DNA of 64,000 nt from Paenirhizobium daejeonense (GTDB taxonomy: Bacteria; Pseudomonadota; Alphaproteobacteria; Rhizobiales; Rhizobiaceae). The stretch lies in assembly GCF_014280875.1 (NCBI RefSeq), contig NZ_JACLAL010000001.1:620001-684000 (forward strand). The letters are read 5' to 3'. A program made the translations under genes and the position numbers. A model generated the notes under the pieces. It worked only from the letters and a program-made list of their open reading frames with translations. It was not told the DNA's origin and ran no database searches. Positions 10,114 to 18,062 of this stretch are shown in pieces (within the stretch, counting starts at the first letter, position 1; the number at the start of each line of letters is the position of its first letter).

Positions 10114-11019
10114 ATGACCCAACCCTTTCGCCCCGTCCTCTCGCCGCTGATGGCGGAGGATATCGTCAAGACAGCGCTGCTGGAGGATCTCGGACGCGCA
10201 GGCGACATCACCACCTACGCGACCATCGGCCCGGAGAAGACTGCCAAGGCCGCCCTCAACAGCCGTGAGGATGGTGTCATCGCCGGTATGGAGCTTGCCC
10301 GCACGGCCTTCCGCCTCGTGGATCCCTCCGTTGTTTTCCATGCACTGGTGGCCGATGGTGACCGGGCGACAGCGGGCACGCCGTTGATCCGTGTCGAGGG
10401 GGCAGCTCGCTCCATTCTTTCGGCGGAGCGCGTGGCGCTGAATTTCCTGATGCATCTTTCCGGTGTCGCATCCTACACCGCGCGCTTTGCCGACGAGATT
10501 GCACATACCTCCGTGCGCGTCACCTGCACCCGCAAGACGCTGCCGGGTCTGCGCGCCGTGGAAAAATACGCTGTCCGGCTCGGCGGCGGTTCCAACCACC
10601 GTTTCGGCCTGGATGATGCCATCCTCATCAAGGACAACCACATCGCAGTTGCAGGCGGTGTCGCTCAGGCGATCCTGGCGGCTCGAGCCTATGCCGGCCA
10701 TCTCGTCCGGATTGAGGTGGAGGTCGATAATCTCGATCAGATGAAGGAAGCGCTTACCGCACGGCCGGACGCCATATTGCTCGACAACATGGGTCCCGAT
10801 CTGTTGCGCGAAGCCGTGGAAATCAACCGCACCCATGGCGGCTTTTCGCCGGCTGATTATGCGGCCGCTCCGGGGCGCGTGATTCTGGAAGCATCCGGCA
10901 ACGTCAATCTTCAGACCATCCGCGCAATCGCCGAAACAGGGGTCGATTTCATCTCCACCTCGAAGATAACCATGGCCGCACCGACGCTTGATATCGGTCT
11001 GGATGTGGAAATCCTCTGA
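10114..11019 (+). CDS. nadC: Nicotinate-nucleotide pyrophosphorylase (quinolinate phosphoribosyltransferase)
   Basis: A 301-residue enzyme that converts quinolinate and PRPP to nicotinate mononucleotide, CO2 and pyrophosphate, completing the de novo pathway encoded in this operon. Conserved motifs include TCTRKTLPGLR (substrate-binding Arg/Lys), LGGGSNHRFGLDDAILIKDNH in two parts, and IEVEVDNLDQ. The start at 10114 (MTQPFRPVL) follows TGAGGATATTGCC. An in-frame extension to 9742 would overlap most of the end of nadB and is rejected. Last gene of the operon. Confidence 0.97.
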   Translation: MTQPFRPVLSPLMAEDIVKTALLEDLGRAGDITTYATIGPEKTAKAALNSREDGVIAGMELARTAFRLVDPSVVFHALVADGDRATAGTPLIRVEGAARSILSAERVALNFLMHLSGVASYTARFADEIAHTSVRVTCTRKTLPGLRAVEKYAVRLGGGSNHRFGLDDAILIKDNHIAVAGGVAQAILAARAYAGHLVRIEVEVDNLDQMKEALTARPDAILLDNMGPDLLREAVEINRTHGGFSPADYAAAPGRVILEASGNVNLQTIRAIAETGVDFISTSKITMAAPTLDIGLDVEIL

Positions 11020-11035
11020 TAATTGATAATTTTTC

Positions 11036-11052
11036 GTGACGATCGTCGTCAC
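11036..11052 (+). terminator. Palindrome after nadC
   Basis: GTGACGA and TCGTCAC form a 7-bp stem with loop TCG, 17 bp after the nadC stop. The T-run is poor, so it may end the nad operon or be unrelated. Confidence 0.25.
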
Positions 11053-11259
11053 TCGTCTTGGGAAAACCTGTTAGCAGCTGCGAAATCTTGAAGAGCTTTC
11101 AATGCGTTGAAGTTCCTACGAAAGTTCGCAAGCTACTTGTTGTAGATAATTATTGGTTTTTGACCTTCTGAAACGAATCTCCTACCCCGTAATCATCCTG
11201 CGGTTTTGTATTGTGTGCTGTGGATACAGACATTTTCCAGTAATATTGTGGAGGTTTGT

Positions 11260-11850
11260 ATGACCAGTATTTCTTTGCCCGTTAGCGGGGCAAGCGCATA
11301 TTCTACTTCACTTGGTTATCTCGATACCAATGGCGATGGCGTGGTGAGCGCCGATGAGGTCGCAGCCGCTTCCGAGAGCAAGCGCACGCAGGATCCCACA
11401 GTGGAAAATGAAAATGCCGCAACCGGGGTGTCGTCCCAGGTGACCGGAGGCGTGATGGCGATGCTGCTGGCGGGATCGGAGGACGGCGGTTTCGCAGAAA
11501 AGCCCTCCCCGAAGGAACTCTTTGCAGCAATCGATGCCGATGGCGATGGCTCCGTGACGCAGGCCGAATACGTCGCGGCTCGCCCCGGCGACATGAGCGA
11601 GGAGGACGCCGCTGCGCTCTTCGCCGAACTCGACCCCGAGGGGACCGGATCACTGAGCGAGAGCCAGTTCGTCACGGCAATGGAAGCCAATCGGACGGTA
11701 GGCGTCTCGTCCGCTGCGGAAGACGAGGATGGCGACACTGTCAGCCTGCTGGATGTTCTCGCGGAGATGCAGTCAGTCATCGCTGCCTATCAGGCCAATG
11801 CTGCGGGCGATATCGACGATACGGAAACGACCGTGCGGGCCACCGTCTGA
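11260..11850 (+). CDS. EF-hand calcium-binding protein
   Basis: A 196-residue acidic protein. Two canonical EF-hand loops are clear: DTNGDGVVSADE at residues 22-33 and DADGDGSVTQAE at 92-103. A third, degenerate loop at 125-136 (DPEGTGSLSESQ) ends in Gln where the bidentate Glu is expected. There is no cleavable signal peptide or TM segment, so it is cytosolic or exported by a non-classical route. The start at 11260 follows TGGAGG; an in-frame codon at 11206 lacks such a site. It stands alone between nadC and a convergent MscS gene. A calcium sensor or buffer is inferred; targets are unknown. Confidence 0.85.
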   Translation: MTSISLPVSGASAYSTSLGYLDTNGDGVVSADEVAAASESKRTQDPTVENENAATGVSSQVTGGVMAMLLAGSEDGGFAEKPSPKELFAAIDADGDGSVTQAEYVAARPGDMSEEDAAALFAELDPEGTGSLSESQFVTAMEANRTVGVSSAAEDEDGDTVSLLDVLAEMQSVIAAYQANAAGDIDDTETTVRATV

Positions 11851-11918
11851 ACGTTGGGTAAACTGGTTTAGTAACACCGTGCTCCAGCTCGTCGATACGG
11901 GCCGAGCGACGTGGCAGG

Positions 11919-12737
11919 TCAGCTGTTGGGGCCAGATTTCAGGCCATTATCCTTGAGTGATTGCCTGACCTGCCTTATGATTTCGCGTGAGACCGGCCAG
12001 AAGTCCGGCGCCTGCGTCCAGTACCGCATTCCGACCACGACGGACGTATCGTTGAGTTCGCTGACGAAGGTCTCCACCTTTGGAGTGGACAGGACGCGTC
12101 TGTCGCCTTCTGCGTGGCCGCGCATGATCTTTTCGGCAAGCTCTACATCGTCGTCATAGCCTATGCCGATCTTCAACTCGAAACGCCGGGTCGGCATCCT
12201 GCTGAAATTGGTGATCGGCACGTTCCAGAGGGTCGAGTTCGGCGCAAGCCGGTAAAGCCCATCGGGCGTTTTCAGTTCCGTGGCGAAGAGGCCGATCTCC
12301 AGAACCACCCCGGAAAGAGTGCTGGTCTCGATATATTCCCCGACACGAAACGGCCTGAGTACCAGAAGCATGATGCCCGCGGCGATGTTCTGCAGCGTGC
12401 CCTGCAAGGCCAGGCCGATGGCGAGCCCCGCAGCACCGATCGCAGCGATGATCGATGCCGTCTGCACTCCGAACTGGCCGAGCACCGTCACGAACACCAG
12501 CAACAGCAGGGCATAACGCAGGACGTTCGCGAAGAAGCTTGCAAGCGTCTCGTCGATGCCGCGCACATGCCGCAATCCGGTAAGAGCCCAGCCGCTGAGT
12601 GCCGATGCAAGCGTCCAGCCGAGGATCAGGAGAAGCAGGGCTCCAACAATGGAGAATGAATATTGCACCGCCAGCTGGCTCGCCTGACTGAGGGCCGCTT
12701 GCGTTGCGAGAATGACCTCCGAAGCCTGTTGTTCCAT
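11919..12737 (-). CDS. Small-conductance mechanosensitive channel (MscS family)
   Basis: A 272-residue inner-membrane channel with three TM segments and the MscS beta domain. The pore-lining third helix is recognisable by its Gly/Ala pattern (AAIGAAGLAIGLALQGTLQNIAAG, residues about 95-118), followed by RPFRVGEYIE. Such channels open on hypo-osmotic shock to release solutes. The ATG at 12737 is preferred over a TTG at 12767 because AAGGAG lies between them. It is downstream of nadQ on the same strand with a 99-bp gap and may have its own promoter. Confidence 0.92.
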   Translation of the reverse strand: MEQQASEVILATQAALSQASQLAVQYSFSIVGALLLLILGWTLASALSGWALTGLRHVRGIDETLASFFANVLRYALLLLVFVTVLGQFGVQTASIIAAIGAAGLAIGLALQGTLQNIAAGIMLLVLRPFRVGEYIETSTLSGVVLEIGLFATELKTPDGLYRLAPNSTLWNVPITNFSRMPTRRFELKIGIGYDDDVELAEKIMRGHAEGDRRVLSTPKVETFVSELNDTSVVVGMRYWTQAPDFWPVSREIIRQVRQSLKDNGLKSGPNS

Positions 12738-12836
12738 CGCCCGGGTCGCTCCTTTTTGCCTATTCAAAGGGGCTACATGGAGCGCAGGATTATCAGGTCA
12801 AGCTTTTGTCAGTGTCATGGCGGCTGGCAGATTGAC

Positions 12837-13826
12837 TCAGCGGCCACCGACCTTCAGCCCCGGAGCCGGACGCTCCTCGAGGATCTGCCGGCGGAAACGG
12901 AAAAGGGCCGCGGGACGGCCACCCGTGGCTGCCTGCGTTCCGCCCGTCGGCTCGACCAGTTCGGCGCCCTCGACCAGACGACGGAAATTCTGCTTGTGCA
13001 GGTGCCGCCCGGAGATCGCCTCGACGGTTGCCTGCAGGTCCGTCAGGGTAAATTCCGGCGGCATGAGTTCGAACACCACCGGCCGGTACTTGATCTTGCT
13101 GCGCAGCCTCGCGAGCGCCGTCGCCGCAATCCGGCGATGATCGAAACGCATCGGCGTACCGAGAGGAACGGCAACACGACGGGATGCGACTCGTTCGTCC
13201 AGAACCGCCTCCTCGATCAGTCCTGCCTCGTAAAGCAGTTCGTAGCGCTCCAGAACCCGCTCCTCGTCGAACGGGAAATCATCGAGGCCAAAGGCGAGCT
13301 TCAGGCGGGATTTGCGGGAAGGACGCATGGTGTCGCTGTCTTCCACCGGCGCTTCCTCGGCCCACACGGAAAGGGCAGGCAAGATCACCTGATCGAGGAT
13401 GGCAGGGCGTCCGCGACGCCAGTCTTCCCACGGTAGGTAGCCGTACCAGTCCCGCCAGTGAACGCCGGCGGCATGCAGGCTGTCGTGGCGGGCGGGATCC
13501 ATGCGGGTCAGAGCCAGATAACCGACAGATACGACATGCATGCCGCTGTCGCCCGGCATCTTGTGCCGCCCCTGATCGCCGAAGGTGTAGAGCTGTTCGA
13601 TATAGCCCATATGCAGCGCCGTCTGGGCGGTGACGGTGGTGCGCAGCGACACTTCCATCGTGCGGTGGCGCGATGGGTCGAAGGGACCGAAGGGCAGGGC
13701 CTCCAGCGGGCTTGCGGGATCACTAACGACGAGCAGGCGAGGACTGCGGTCCGCCACCGCAACGATGGCCGCGTTAAGGCCGATCTCGATTGCCGCGGGT
13801 CGTTCGTTGATCGGTTTTTCGGTCAT
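12837..13826 (-). CDS. nadQ: NadQ-type transcriptional regulator (Nudix-like plus winged helix, COG4111)
   Basis: A 329-residue protein. The N-terminal half (about 1-160) looks like a Nudix fold without a working Nudix box, and the C-terminal part (about 225-310) resembles the winged helix of NrtR-type regulators (FELMPPEFTLTDLQATVEAISG, then HKQNFRRLVE). This matches COG4111/NadQ, the alphaproteobacterial repressor of nadABC. It overlaps the tyrosine phosphatase gene by 4 bp and ends the ygfZ-HD-PTP-nadQ operon. A perfect palindrome stands before nadA 5.5 kb away. The identification is from recognised family features, not from an alignment. Confidence 0.8.
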   Translation of the reverse strand: MTEKPINERPAAIEIGLNAAIVAVADRSPRLLVVSDPASPLEALPFGPFDPSRHRTMEVSLRTTVTAQTALHMGYIEQLYTFGDQGRHKMPGDSGMHVVSVGYLALTRMDPARHDSLHAAGVHWRDWYGYLPWEDWRRGRPAILDQVILPALSVWAEEAPVEDSDTMRPSRKSRLKLAFGLDDFPFDEERVLERYELLYEAGLIEEAVLDERVASRRVAVPLGTPMRFDHRRIAATALARLRSKIKYRPVVFELMPPEFTLTDLQATVEAISGRHLHKQNFRRLVEGAELVEPTGGTQAATGGRPAALFRFRRQILEERPAPGLKVGGR

Positions 13827-14359
13827 GGCACCCTGTCCGCCTGTTCCGGCAAGGCAAGGGTGAACGGCGCATTGCCATCGGCATCCGCACCGCGTCCGAT
13901 CGCCTTGACTGCGCGAACCAGCGCGCCGCCGCGTCCAAGGAGAGCGTCGCCGATCTCGATCAGTCGGGTATTCGGTGTGGCATACGGAGAGGCCGCGCGC
14001 AGCCGCTTTGCCAGGATATCGTCTGCTTCATCGGGCGAAACGGCGAGGCTTGCGATCAGGGCTGCGGCCGGTGAGCGGGATACACCCATCCAGCAATGGA
14101 TGAGCAGAGGTGCGGCGCGGTCCCACGAAAGGGCGAAATCGATGATTTCCCGTACATGGGCTTCCTGCGGCGCGATCAGATTGCCGGTGCCCGCAAAGCT
14201 GATGTCGTTCATCTTGAGCTTCAAATGCCGTTCGGCGGCAATCACCGCCGGGCGATGAAAATCCTGCCCCTCGGCAATCAGGCTGACCATTTCACGCGAT
14301 TTGTGACGGACGGCCATCTCGGCAATACGGGAGAGCGGCGCAACGACGATATAGCTCAT
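13823..14359 (-). CDS. Protein tyrosine phosphatase-like protein
   Basis: A 178-residue cytoplasmic protein with the phosphatase signature HCWMGVSRS near residue 88 (H-C-X5-R-S), which supplies the catalytic Cys and phosphate-binding Arg. It belongs to the dual-specificity/tyrosine phosphatase superfamily; the substrate could be a phosphoprotein or a small phosphorylated metabolite. Its start overlaps the stop of the HD gene by 4 bp and its stop overlaps nadQ by 4 bp, implying translational coupling. The setting between a nucleotidase-like HD enzyme and an NAD regulator hints at nucleotide metabolism, which is only inference. Confidence 0.85.
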   Translation of the reverse strand: MSYIVVAPLSRIAEMAVRHKSREMVSLIAEGQDFHRPAVIAAERHLKLKMNDISFAGTGNLIAPQEAHVREIIDFALSWDRAAPLLIHCWMGVSRSPAAALIASLAVSPDEADDILAKRLRAASPYATPNTRLIEIGDALLGRGGALVRAVKAIGRGADADGNAPFTLALPEQADRVP

Positions 14360-14982
14360 GGGGCCACCTTCGCGCCGGGCCTGCGAGCAGATTCGATCTC
14401 CTCGAAACGCCGAAGGAACAGCGCTTGTGCCCTGAATGCCGGAAGCGGTTCCATCGACAGGCTGTCGCGGCTGATACCACGCGGCTGGCCGAAGAACTTC
14501 TTTGCCTCGCTTTGGGAAAAGCCAGCGAGTTCCGTCGCCTCGAAATAGGCGGAGACACGGTCGGCTTTTTTGATCTGGCTCTTCAAGTCCGCCGAGGGGT
14601 GCGGGGAAAGCGCGAAGCGCAGGTGGATAGCCGCCTCCAGCCTTTTTTCCACGGTCTCGTAACCGCCGCCGACCACCGCCTTGAACGGAGAAATCATGTC
14701 ACCGATCACATATTCCGGCGCGTCATGCAGCAAAGCCATCAATTGCTCGTCCGCCGTCGCTCTGGGGTTACAGCGGCTGAAGACATCCTCGACGATCAGG
14801 CTGTGCTGGGCGACGGAAAAGGCATGGTCGCCGGAGGTCTGGCCGTTCCAGCGGGCGACGCGCGCCAGCCCATGGGCGATATCCGTGATCTCCACATCCA
14901 GCGGCGACGGGTCGAGAAGATCGAGCCGGCGACCGGACAGCATGCGCTGCCAGGCGCGGCCCGAATTGTCGCCGACTGCCAT
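14356..14982 (-). CDS. HD-domain hydrolase (YfbR-like 5'-nucleotidase)
   Basis: A 208-residue HD-superfamily protein. The pattern WNGQTSGDHAFSVAQHSLIVED, then LMALLHDAPEYVIGDMISPFK, matches YfbR-type enzymes that hydrolyse deoxynucleoside 5'-monophosphates. Metal ligands are the His of HAFSV/QHS, the HD pair, and a later Asp (KKADRVS). It lies 2 bp after ygfZ and overlaps the phosphatase gene by 4 bp. The activity is inferred from family; a broader nucleotidase role is possible. Confidence 0.85.
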   Translation of the reverse strand: MAVGDNSGRAWQRMLSGRRLDLLDPSPLDVEITDIAHGLARVARWNGQTSGDHAFSVAQHSLIVEDVFSRCNPRATADEQLMALLHDAPEYVIGDMISPFKAVVGGGYETVEKRLEAAIHLRFALSPHPSADLKSQIKKADRVSAYFEATELAGFSQSEAKKFFGQPRGISRDSLSMEPLPAFRAQALFLRRFEEIESARRPGAKVAP

Positions 14983-14984
14983 TC

Positions 14985-15824
14985 TCAGGCCTCCTCCGAG
15001 GCGCTTGTCGGAAAACTGAGGCCACTCCAGACGGGCAATGCAAGCGCAACGGGAACGTCGGCTGCAGAGATGGCGGCATCGGCGCTCATTGCTTCGCCGG
15101 CGCGGTCGATGCGCACGATGGCGAGGCCGCGATTGCCCGTTACGGTGCCGAGTGCGCCGATCGGTTTGCCCTGCGCGGTGAGTTCCGTTCCCGTCGGTGG
15201 CAGGCTTTCTTCCGCCGTGACGATCACCACGCGGCGGCGGGCGGTGCCACGATGCTGCATGCGCGACACCACTTCCTGTCCGACATAACAGCCCTTCTTG
15301 AAGGAGACGCCACCCGAAAGATCGAGCAGGATGTCATGCGGGAAGGCTTCCTGAAGGGCGTAATCACGGCCTGATTCCACAACGCCGGAGAGAACCCGCA
15401 GCGCATCGTAACCGGCCGTATTGTGTGCGCCGTGCTCGCCCGGCTGACGCTTCAGTGCCACCTCGGCGCGGGCAAAGCGGAAGTCGGAAACGCCTTCGCT
15501 GGCGATATCCTCACCCCATGAAACGGTTACGCCCGCTTGCGCTTCTGCCGCGATCACGACCGCAGCCCTGAGCTTGTACATGGAAAGACGCTTTATCAGG
15601 CCTTCCTGCTGGGAAGAGGCCGTCTCCAGAACGAAGGAGCTGTCTTCGCGCCAGATCAGGAAATCGAAGAGGATCTTGCCCTGCGGCGTCAGCAGGGCGC
15701 CCGGCCTTGCTTCACCGATCGGCATGGCTTCGATATCAGTGGTGATGAGGTTCTGAAGGAAGTGCTCGGCGTCCGCTCCGCTGACGCGGATGAGGGAGCG
15801 GTCTTGCAAGAAGGCGGCTGGCAT
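14985..15824 (-). CDS. ygfZ: YgfZ/GcvT-fold folate-binding Fe-S assembly protein
   Basis: A 279-residue protein of the COG0354 family, which helps maturation of a subset of iron-sulfur enzymes using tetrahydrofolate. The signature KKGCYVGQEVVSRMQHRG near residue 178 carries the conserved Cys of the K-G-C-Y-x-G-Q-E motif. It is the first gene of a four-gene minus-strand operon that ends with nadQ. NadA is itself a 4Fe-4S enzyme, so a functional link is conceivable but unproved. Confidence 0.93.
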   Translation of the reverse strand: MPAAFLQDRSLIRVSGADAEHFLQNLITTDIEAMPIGEARPGALLTPQGKILFDFLIWREDSSFVLETASSQQEGLIKRLSMYKLRAAVVIAAEAQAGVTVSWGEDIASEGVSDFRFARAEVALKRQPGEHGAHNTAGYDALRVLSGVVESGRDYALQEAFPHDILLDLSGGVSFKKGCYVGQEVVSRMQHRGTARRRVVIVTAEESLPPTGTELTAQGKPIGALGTVTGNRGLAIVRIDRAGEAMSADAAISAADVPVALALPVWSGLSFPTSASEEA

Positions 15825-15851
15825 CGTCGTCCCAATCCCGGTTGCTCGTTA

Positions 15852-15968
15852 CCCGATGCTGTAGAGCATCGGGCTGCAAAAGGGAATCGTTTCGATTGGT
15901 CCCAATCGAAACGATCCACGGGAATGGCGCATGGGGAGCCGCAAGTGAGACGCAGAGCGTGGCTCTGC
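15852..15968. repeat. Triple-hairpin intergenic element (RIME-like)
   Basis: Three perfect inverted repeats lie in tandem in the gap before ygfZ. CCCGATGCT/AGCATCGGG has loop GTAG (15852-15873). ATCGTTTCGATTGG/CCAATCGAAACGAT has a 2-nt loop (15886-15915). GCAGAGC/GCTCTGC has loop GTG (15952-15968). Such clustered palindromes resemble the mosaic intergenic repeats common in Rhizobiaceae. Copy number could not be tested here. Confidence 0.6.
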
Positions 15969-16012
15969 TTCTGTGGTCTGACGAAAAAAGCTTCCGTCTT
16001 TGCCCAAATTTC

Positions 16013-16765
16013 TCAGTCGCCGGCGGTGAAGAACTTCCACTTTCCATCGGGGGAAATGCCGACGCGGAAGAAGTTGTAGTTTCCCTGCTCCTGCATGTCA
16101 GCATAGTCGCCAGCAGTGACGATTCGGAGCAGCTCAACCTTTTCAGGCGGCGTCAGCGATGTCAGCGACTTCTCGGCAAAGTAGGGCCAGACATAGGCCT
16201 CTTCCGGCGTGCCGATATCGACATGGACAAAGCCGGTAGAGAGCACGTCAATGAGGATCGCCAGGATTTCGATCCCGTCGTCATCACCGGAAAGGCCCTT
16301 CAGCGTCGTGACCGGATCAGCCTCCTCGGCATCCATCAGGATCTCCGTCTGGTCGGGGCCGGGATTGAGGAAGGGGCGAAGCCGCTCGATGTCGCCGGAT
16401 GCGGCAGCTTCGATCAGCTGTTCGCGCAGATGACGCACGGCTTCCGGCGCCTTGCTGATGTCGTAGATGACTTCCGGCGGCGGCTCTTCCGCCTCGGCAG
16501 CCTTGTCCTGCTGCGGCTTGTTGATCAGCGGATCGGGGGAGGGTATGCCCGGCAGCGCTTCGTCGGCGGGAGCTTCCGTTTCCGGCGTCTCTTCCGGCGA
16601 GGTCTGGTTTTCTTCGGGCTGCTCTTCGCTATGCGGGGCCGGCAGCTGCTTGATGTCGGAAAGTGCAAAGGCTGCATTTTCCCACAATGTCGCTGCCGAG
16701 AAAGCTGTCGACACGGCAATCATGGCCGCAAGGCCGTTACGCCTGAATCTACGTCCGATGTGCAT
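16013..16765 (-). CDS. Hypothetical exported protein
   Basis: A 250-residue protein with a basic N-terminus and hydrophobic stretch (residues about 11-35) typical of a signal peptide, ending near AAFA. A Glu/Pro-rich low-complexity segment (about 42-100) precedes a C-terminal domain of about 150 residues containing TGFVHVDIGTPEEAYVWPYF. I do not recognise a characterised family. A periplasmic location is inferred. It lies 21 bp downstream of the 85-codon gene, so they may form a unit. Confidence 0.7.
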   Translation of the reverse strand: MHIGRRFRRNGLAAMIAVSTAFSAATLWENAAFALSDIKQLPAPHSEEQPEENQTSPEETPETEAPADEALPGIPSPDPLINKPQQDKAAEAEEPPPEVIYDISKAPEAVRHLREQLIEAAASGDIERLRPFLNPGPDQTEILMDAEEADPVTTLKGLSGDDDGIEILAILIDVLSTGFVHVDIGTPEEAYVWPYFAEKSLTSLTPPEKVELLRIVTAGDYADMQEQGNYNFFRVGISPDGKWKFFTAGD

Positions 16766-16786
16766 CGTCCGTCCTTTGGTATTCTG

Positions 16787-17044
16787 TTACTGTACGCGCC
16801 GCTCGGGAGAAAATTCGCCGGCCAGCATGCGGGTCCGCAAGGCTTCGAGAATTGCCTCGGCGCCATCCTCGCCATGGATGCGGATAGTCTCGCGCATGGC
16901 CAGCGCAAAGGCGGCATCCGCGATGATCTCCGGTTCGATGCCGTCGGCCATGCCGTCGGCCCAGGCCTCGTTCTGATATTCCAGCGCAGCCTGCATCTTC
17001 TCGTGTACGATCATGTCGTCGATTTCGTTGCGGCGCGGTTCCAT
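16787..17044 (-). CDS. Small conserved hypothetical protein
   Basis: An 85-residue acidic, mostly helical protein with no TM segment or signal peptide. The middle part (ALEYQNEAWADGMADGIEP) is rich in Ala, Glu and Asp. AAGGAC precedes the start at a long spacing. A perfect CtrA-type box lies about 82 bp upstream on the same strand (17126-17140), suggesting cell-cycle control. Function unknown. Confidence 0.65.
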   Translation of the reverse strand: MEPRRNEIDDMIVHEKMQAALEYQNEAWADGMADGIEPEIIADAAFALAMRETIRIHGEDGAEAILEALRTRMLAGEFSPERRVQ

Positions 17045-17125
17045 GGGCTTACTCTAGTCCTTACTCAGCTGTTAACAACTTTAGCAGCCTTTTGCCGAAA
17101 CGACACGGCTGCAAGGCAAAACAGG

Positions 17126-17140
17126 TTAATTTATCGTTAA
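17126..17140 (-). promoter_or_regulatory. CtrA-like box
   Basis: The minus strand reads TTAACGATAAATTAACC (17124-17140), a full match to TTAA-N7-TTAAC. It lies about 82-96 bp upstream of the 85-codon gene in the same orientation and touches the stop codon of the TIGR02301-type gene. Confidence 0.45.
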
Positions 17141-17637
17141 TTTCCGAAGCGGGAGGCAATTTCAACAGCGAGTGTTGCGCCTTCGTTACGGTAATTCTCT
17201 TCCGCGGTCGCCGCTGCCGGGGTGCAGGTGGTGTAAACCGAGGCAAAAGAGCGGTAACCTCGGTTGTAGGCCGCGATCATTCGCGCCTTGCGCTTCGGTT
17301 CGTTCGCCGTCTCCGAATCGATAAGTTTTTGGATGGCATCGCGCCATTCCGGTTCGCCACCGGCGACACAGAGATTGCGCAGGTAATGAACCGCGCCCAT
17401 TATCTCGGAGAGCCGGGCAAGACGATCGTCGTAAGGCGCCGGTTTTTCTTCCGGTGCAACCGTCTCGACTGGCGCATTCTTCGCAGCCTTGTCCTGTGCC
17501 CTTGTTGGCAAGGCCGCACAGCCGATGGCGGCGGCAGTCAGCAGCCCGCAGACGAGAGCCTTGAAGCGGAGTCGACCGCGCTCGCGCTGAAAATGCAGGT
17601 CGAAACTGTCTGCGCAAGCAAGGCGGGCCTTCATCAT
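17137..17637 (-). CDS. TIGR02301-type hypothetical exported protein
   Basis: A 166-residue protein with a basic N-terminus and a hydrophobic segment near residues 25-40 ending in PTRAQ, consistent with a signal peptide. The mature part includes YDDRLARLSEIMGAVHYLRNLC and paired cysteines (NLC and TTCTP) that may form a disulfide. It resembles the TIGR02301 family of alphaproteobacteria, whose function is unknown. The start at 17637 overlaps the Nudix gene's stop by 4 bp (ATGA), so the pair is probably translationally coupled. Confidence 0.75.
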   Translation of the reverse strand: MMKARLACADSFDLHFQRERGRLRFKALVCGLLTAAAIGCAALPTRAQDKAAKNAPVETVAPEEKPAPYDDRLARLSEIMGAVHYLRNLCVAGGEPEWRDAIQKLIDSETANEPKRKARMIAAYNRGYRSFASVYTTCTPAAATAEENYRNEGATLAVEIASRFGN

Positions 17638-18062
17638 GCGTGCGTCTCCGGTGCTTTCGCAAGTCTTTCCACGCAGGCACGGACACTTGGCGGAACGGGC
17701 AAGGCATAGATCTCTTCCGGCAGGAACCATCCGGCCTCCGCGGCGTCGCTGTCGGCGCGCACCACCGTCTCCGTGTCGGCATCGAGACGGAAGACGGATA
17801 GAAGGAAGTGGCTACCGGCCACGCCTTCTTCCGGCAGGAGCTCAACCTCCTCGAAAAGCCTGGGATTGCTGCCCAGAATGCCGGTTTCTTCGAGAAGTTC
17901 GCGAATGGCCGTCTCTGCCGGCGTCTCGCCCGGTTCGGCTCTGCCACCTGGAAAGGCGTAGAGATCAGCCGCCGGCGGGTTCATCCGTTTGACCAGCAGA
18001 AAGCGGCCGTCACGTTCGACGATGGCGGATGAGGCGAGGCGGGGTTGGCTGTATGTCTGCAT
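17634..18062 (-). CDS. Nudix hydrolase
   Basis: A 142-residue cytoplasmic Nudix enzyme. The box G-X5-E-X7-REUXEEXGU is intact near residues 40-62 (GRAEPGETPAETAIRELLEE followed by TG). Such enzymes split nucleoside diphosphate derivatives, for example ADP-ribose or oxidised nucleotides; the substrate is not assignable. The first gene of a coupled pair with the TIGR02301-type gene. YedK is transcribed divergently. Confidence 0.9.
   Translation of the reverse strand: MQTYSQPRLASSAIVERDGRFLLVKRMNPPAADLYAFPGGRAEPGETPAETAIRELLEETGILGSNPRLFEEVELLPEEGVAGSHFLLSVFRLDADTETVVRADSDAAEAGWFLPEEIYALPVPPSVRACVERLAKAPETHA

Noticed and set aside
15852..15873. Second NadQ operator before ygfZ (ATGCT...AGCAT)
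   Set aside because: The arms are 4 nt apart instead of 7, and the element sits in a cluster of three hairpins, so a repeat is more likely.
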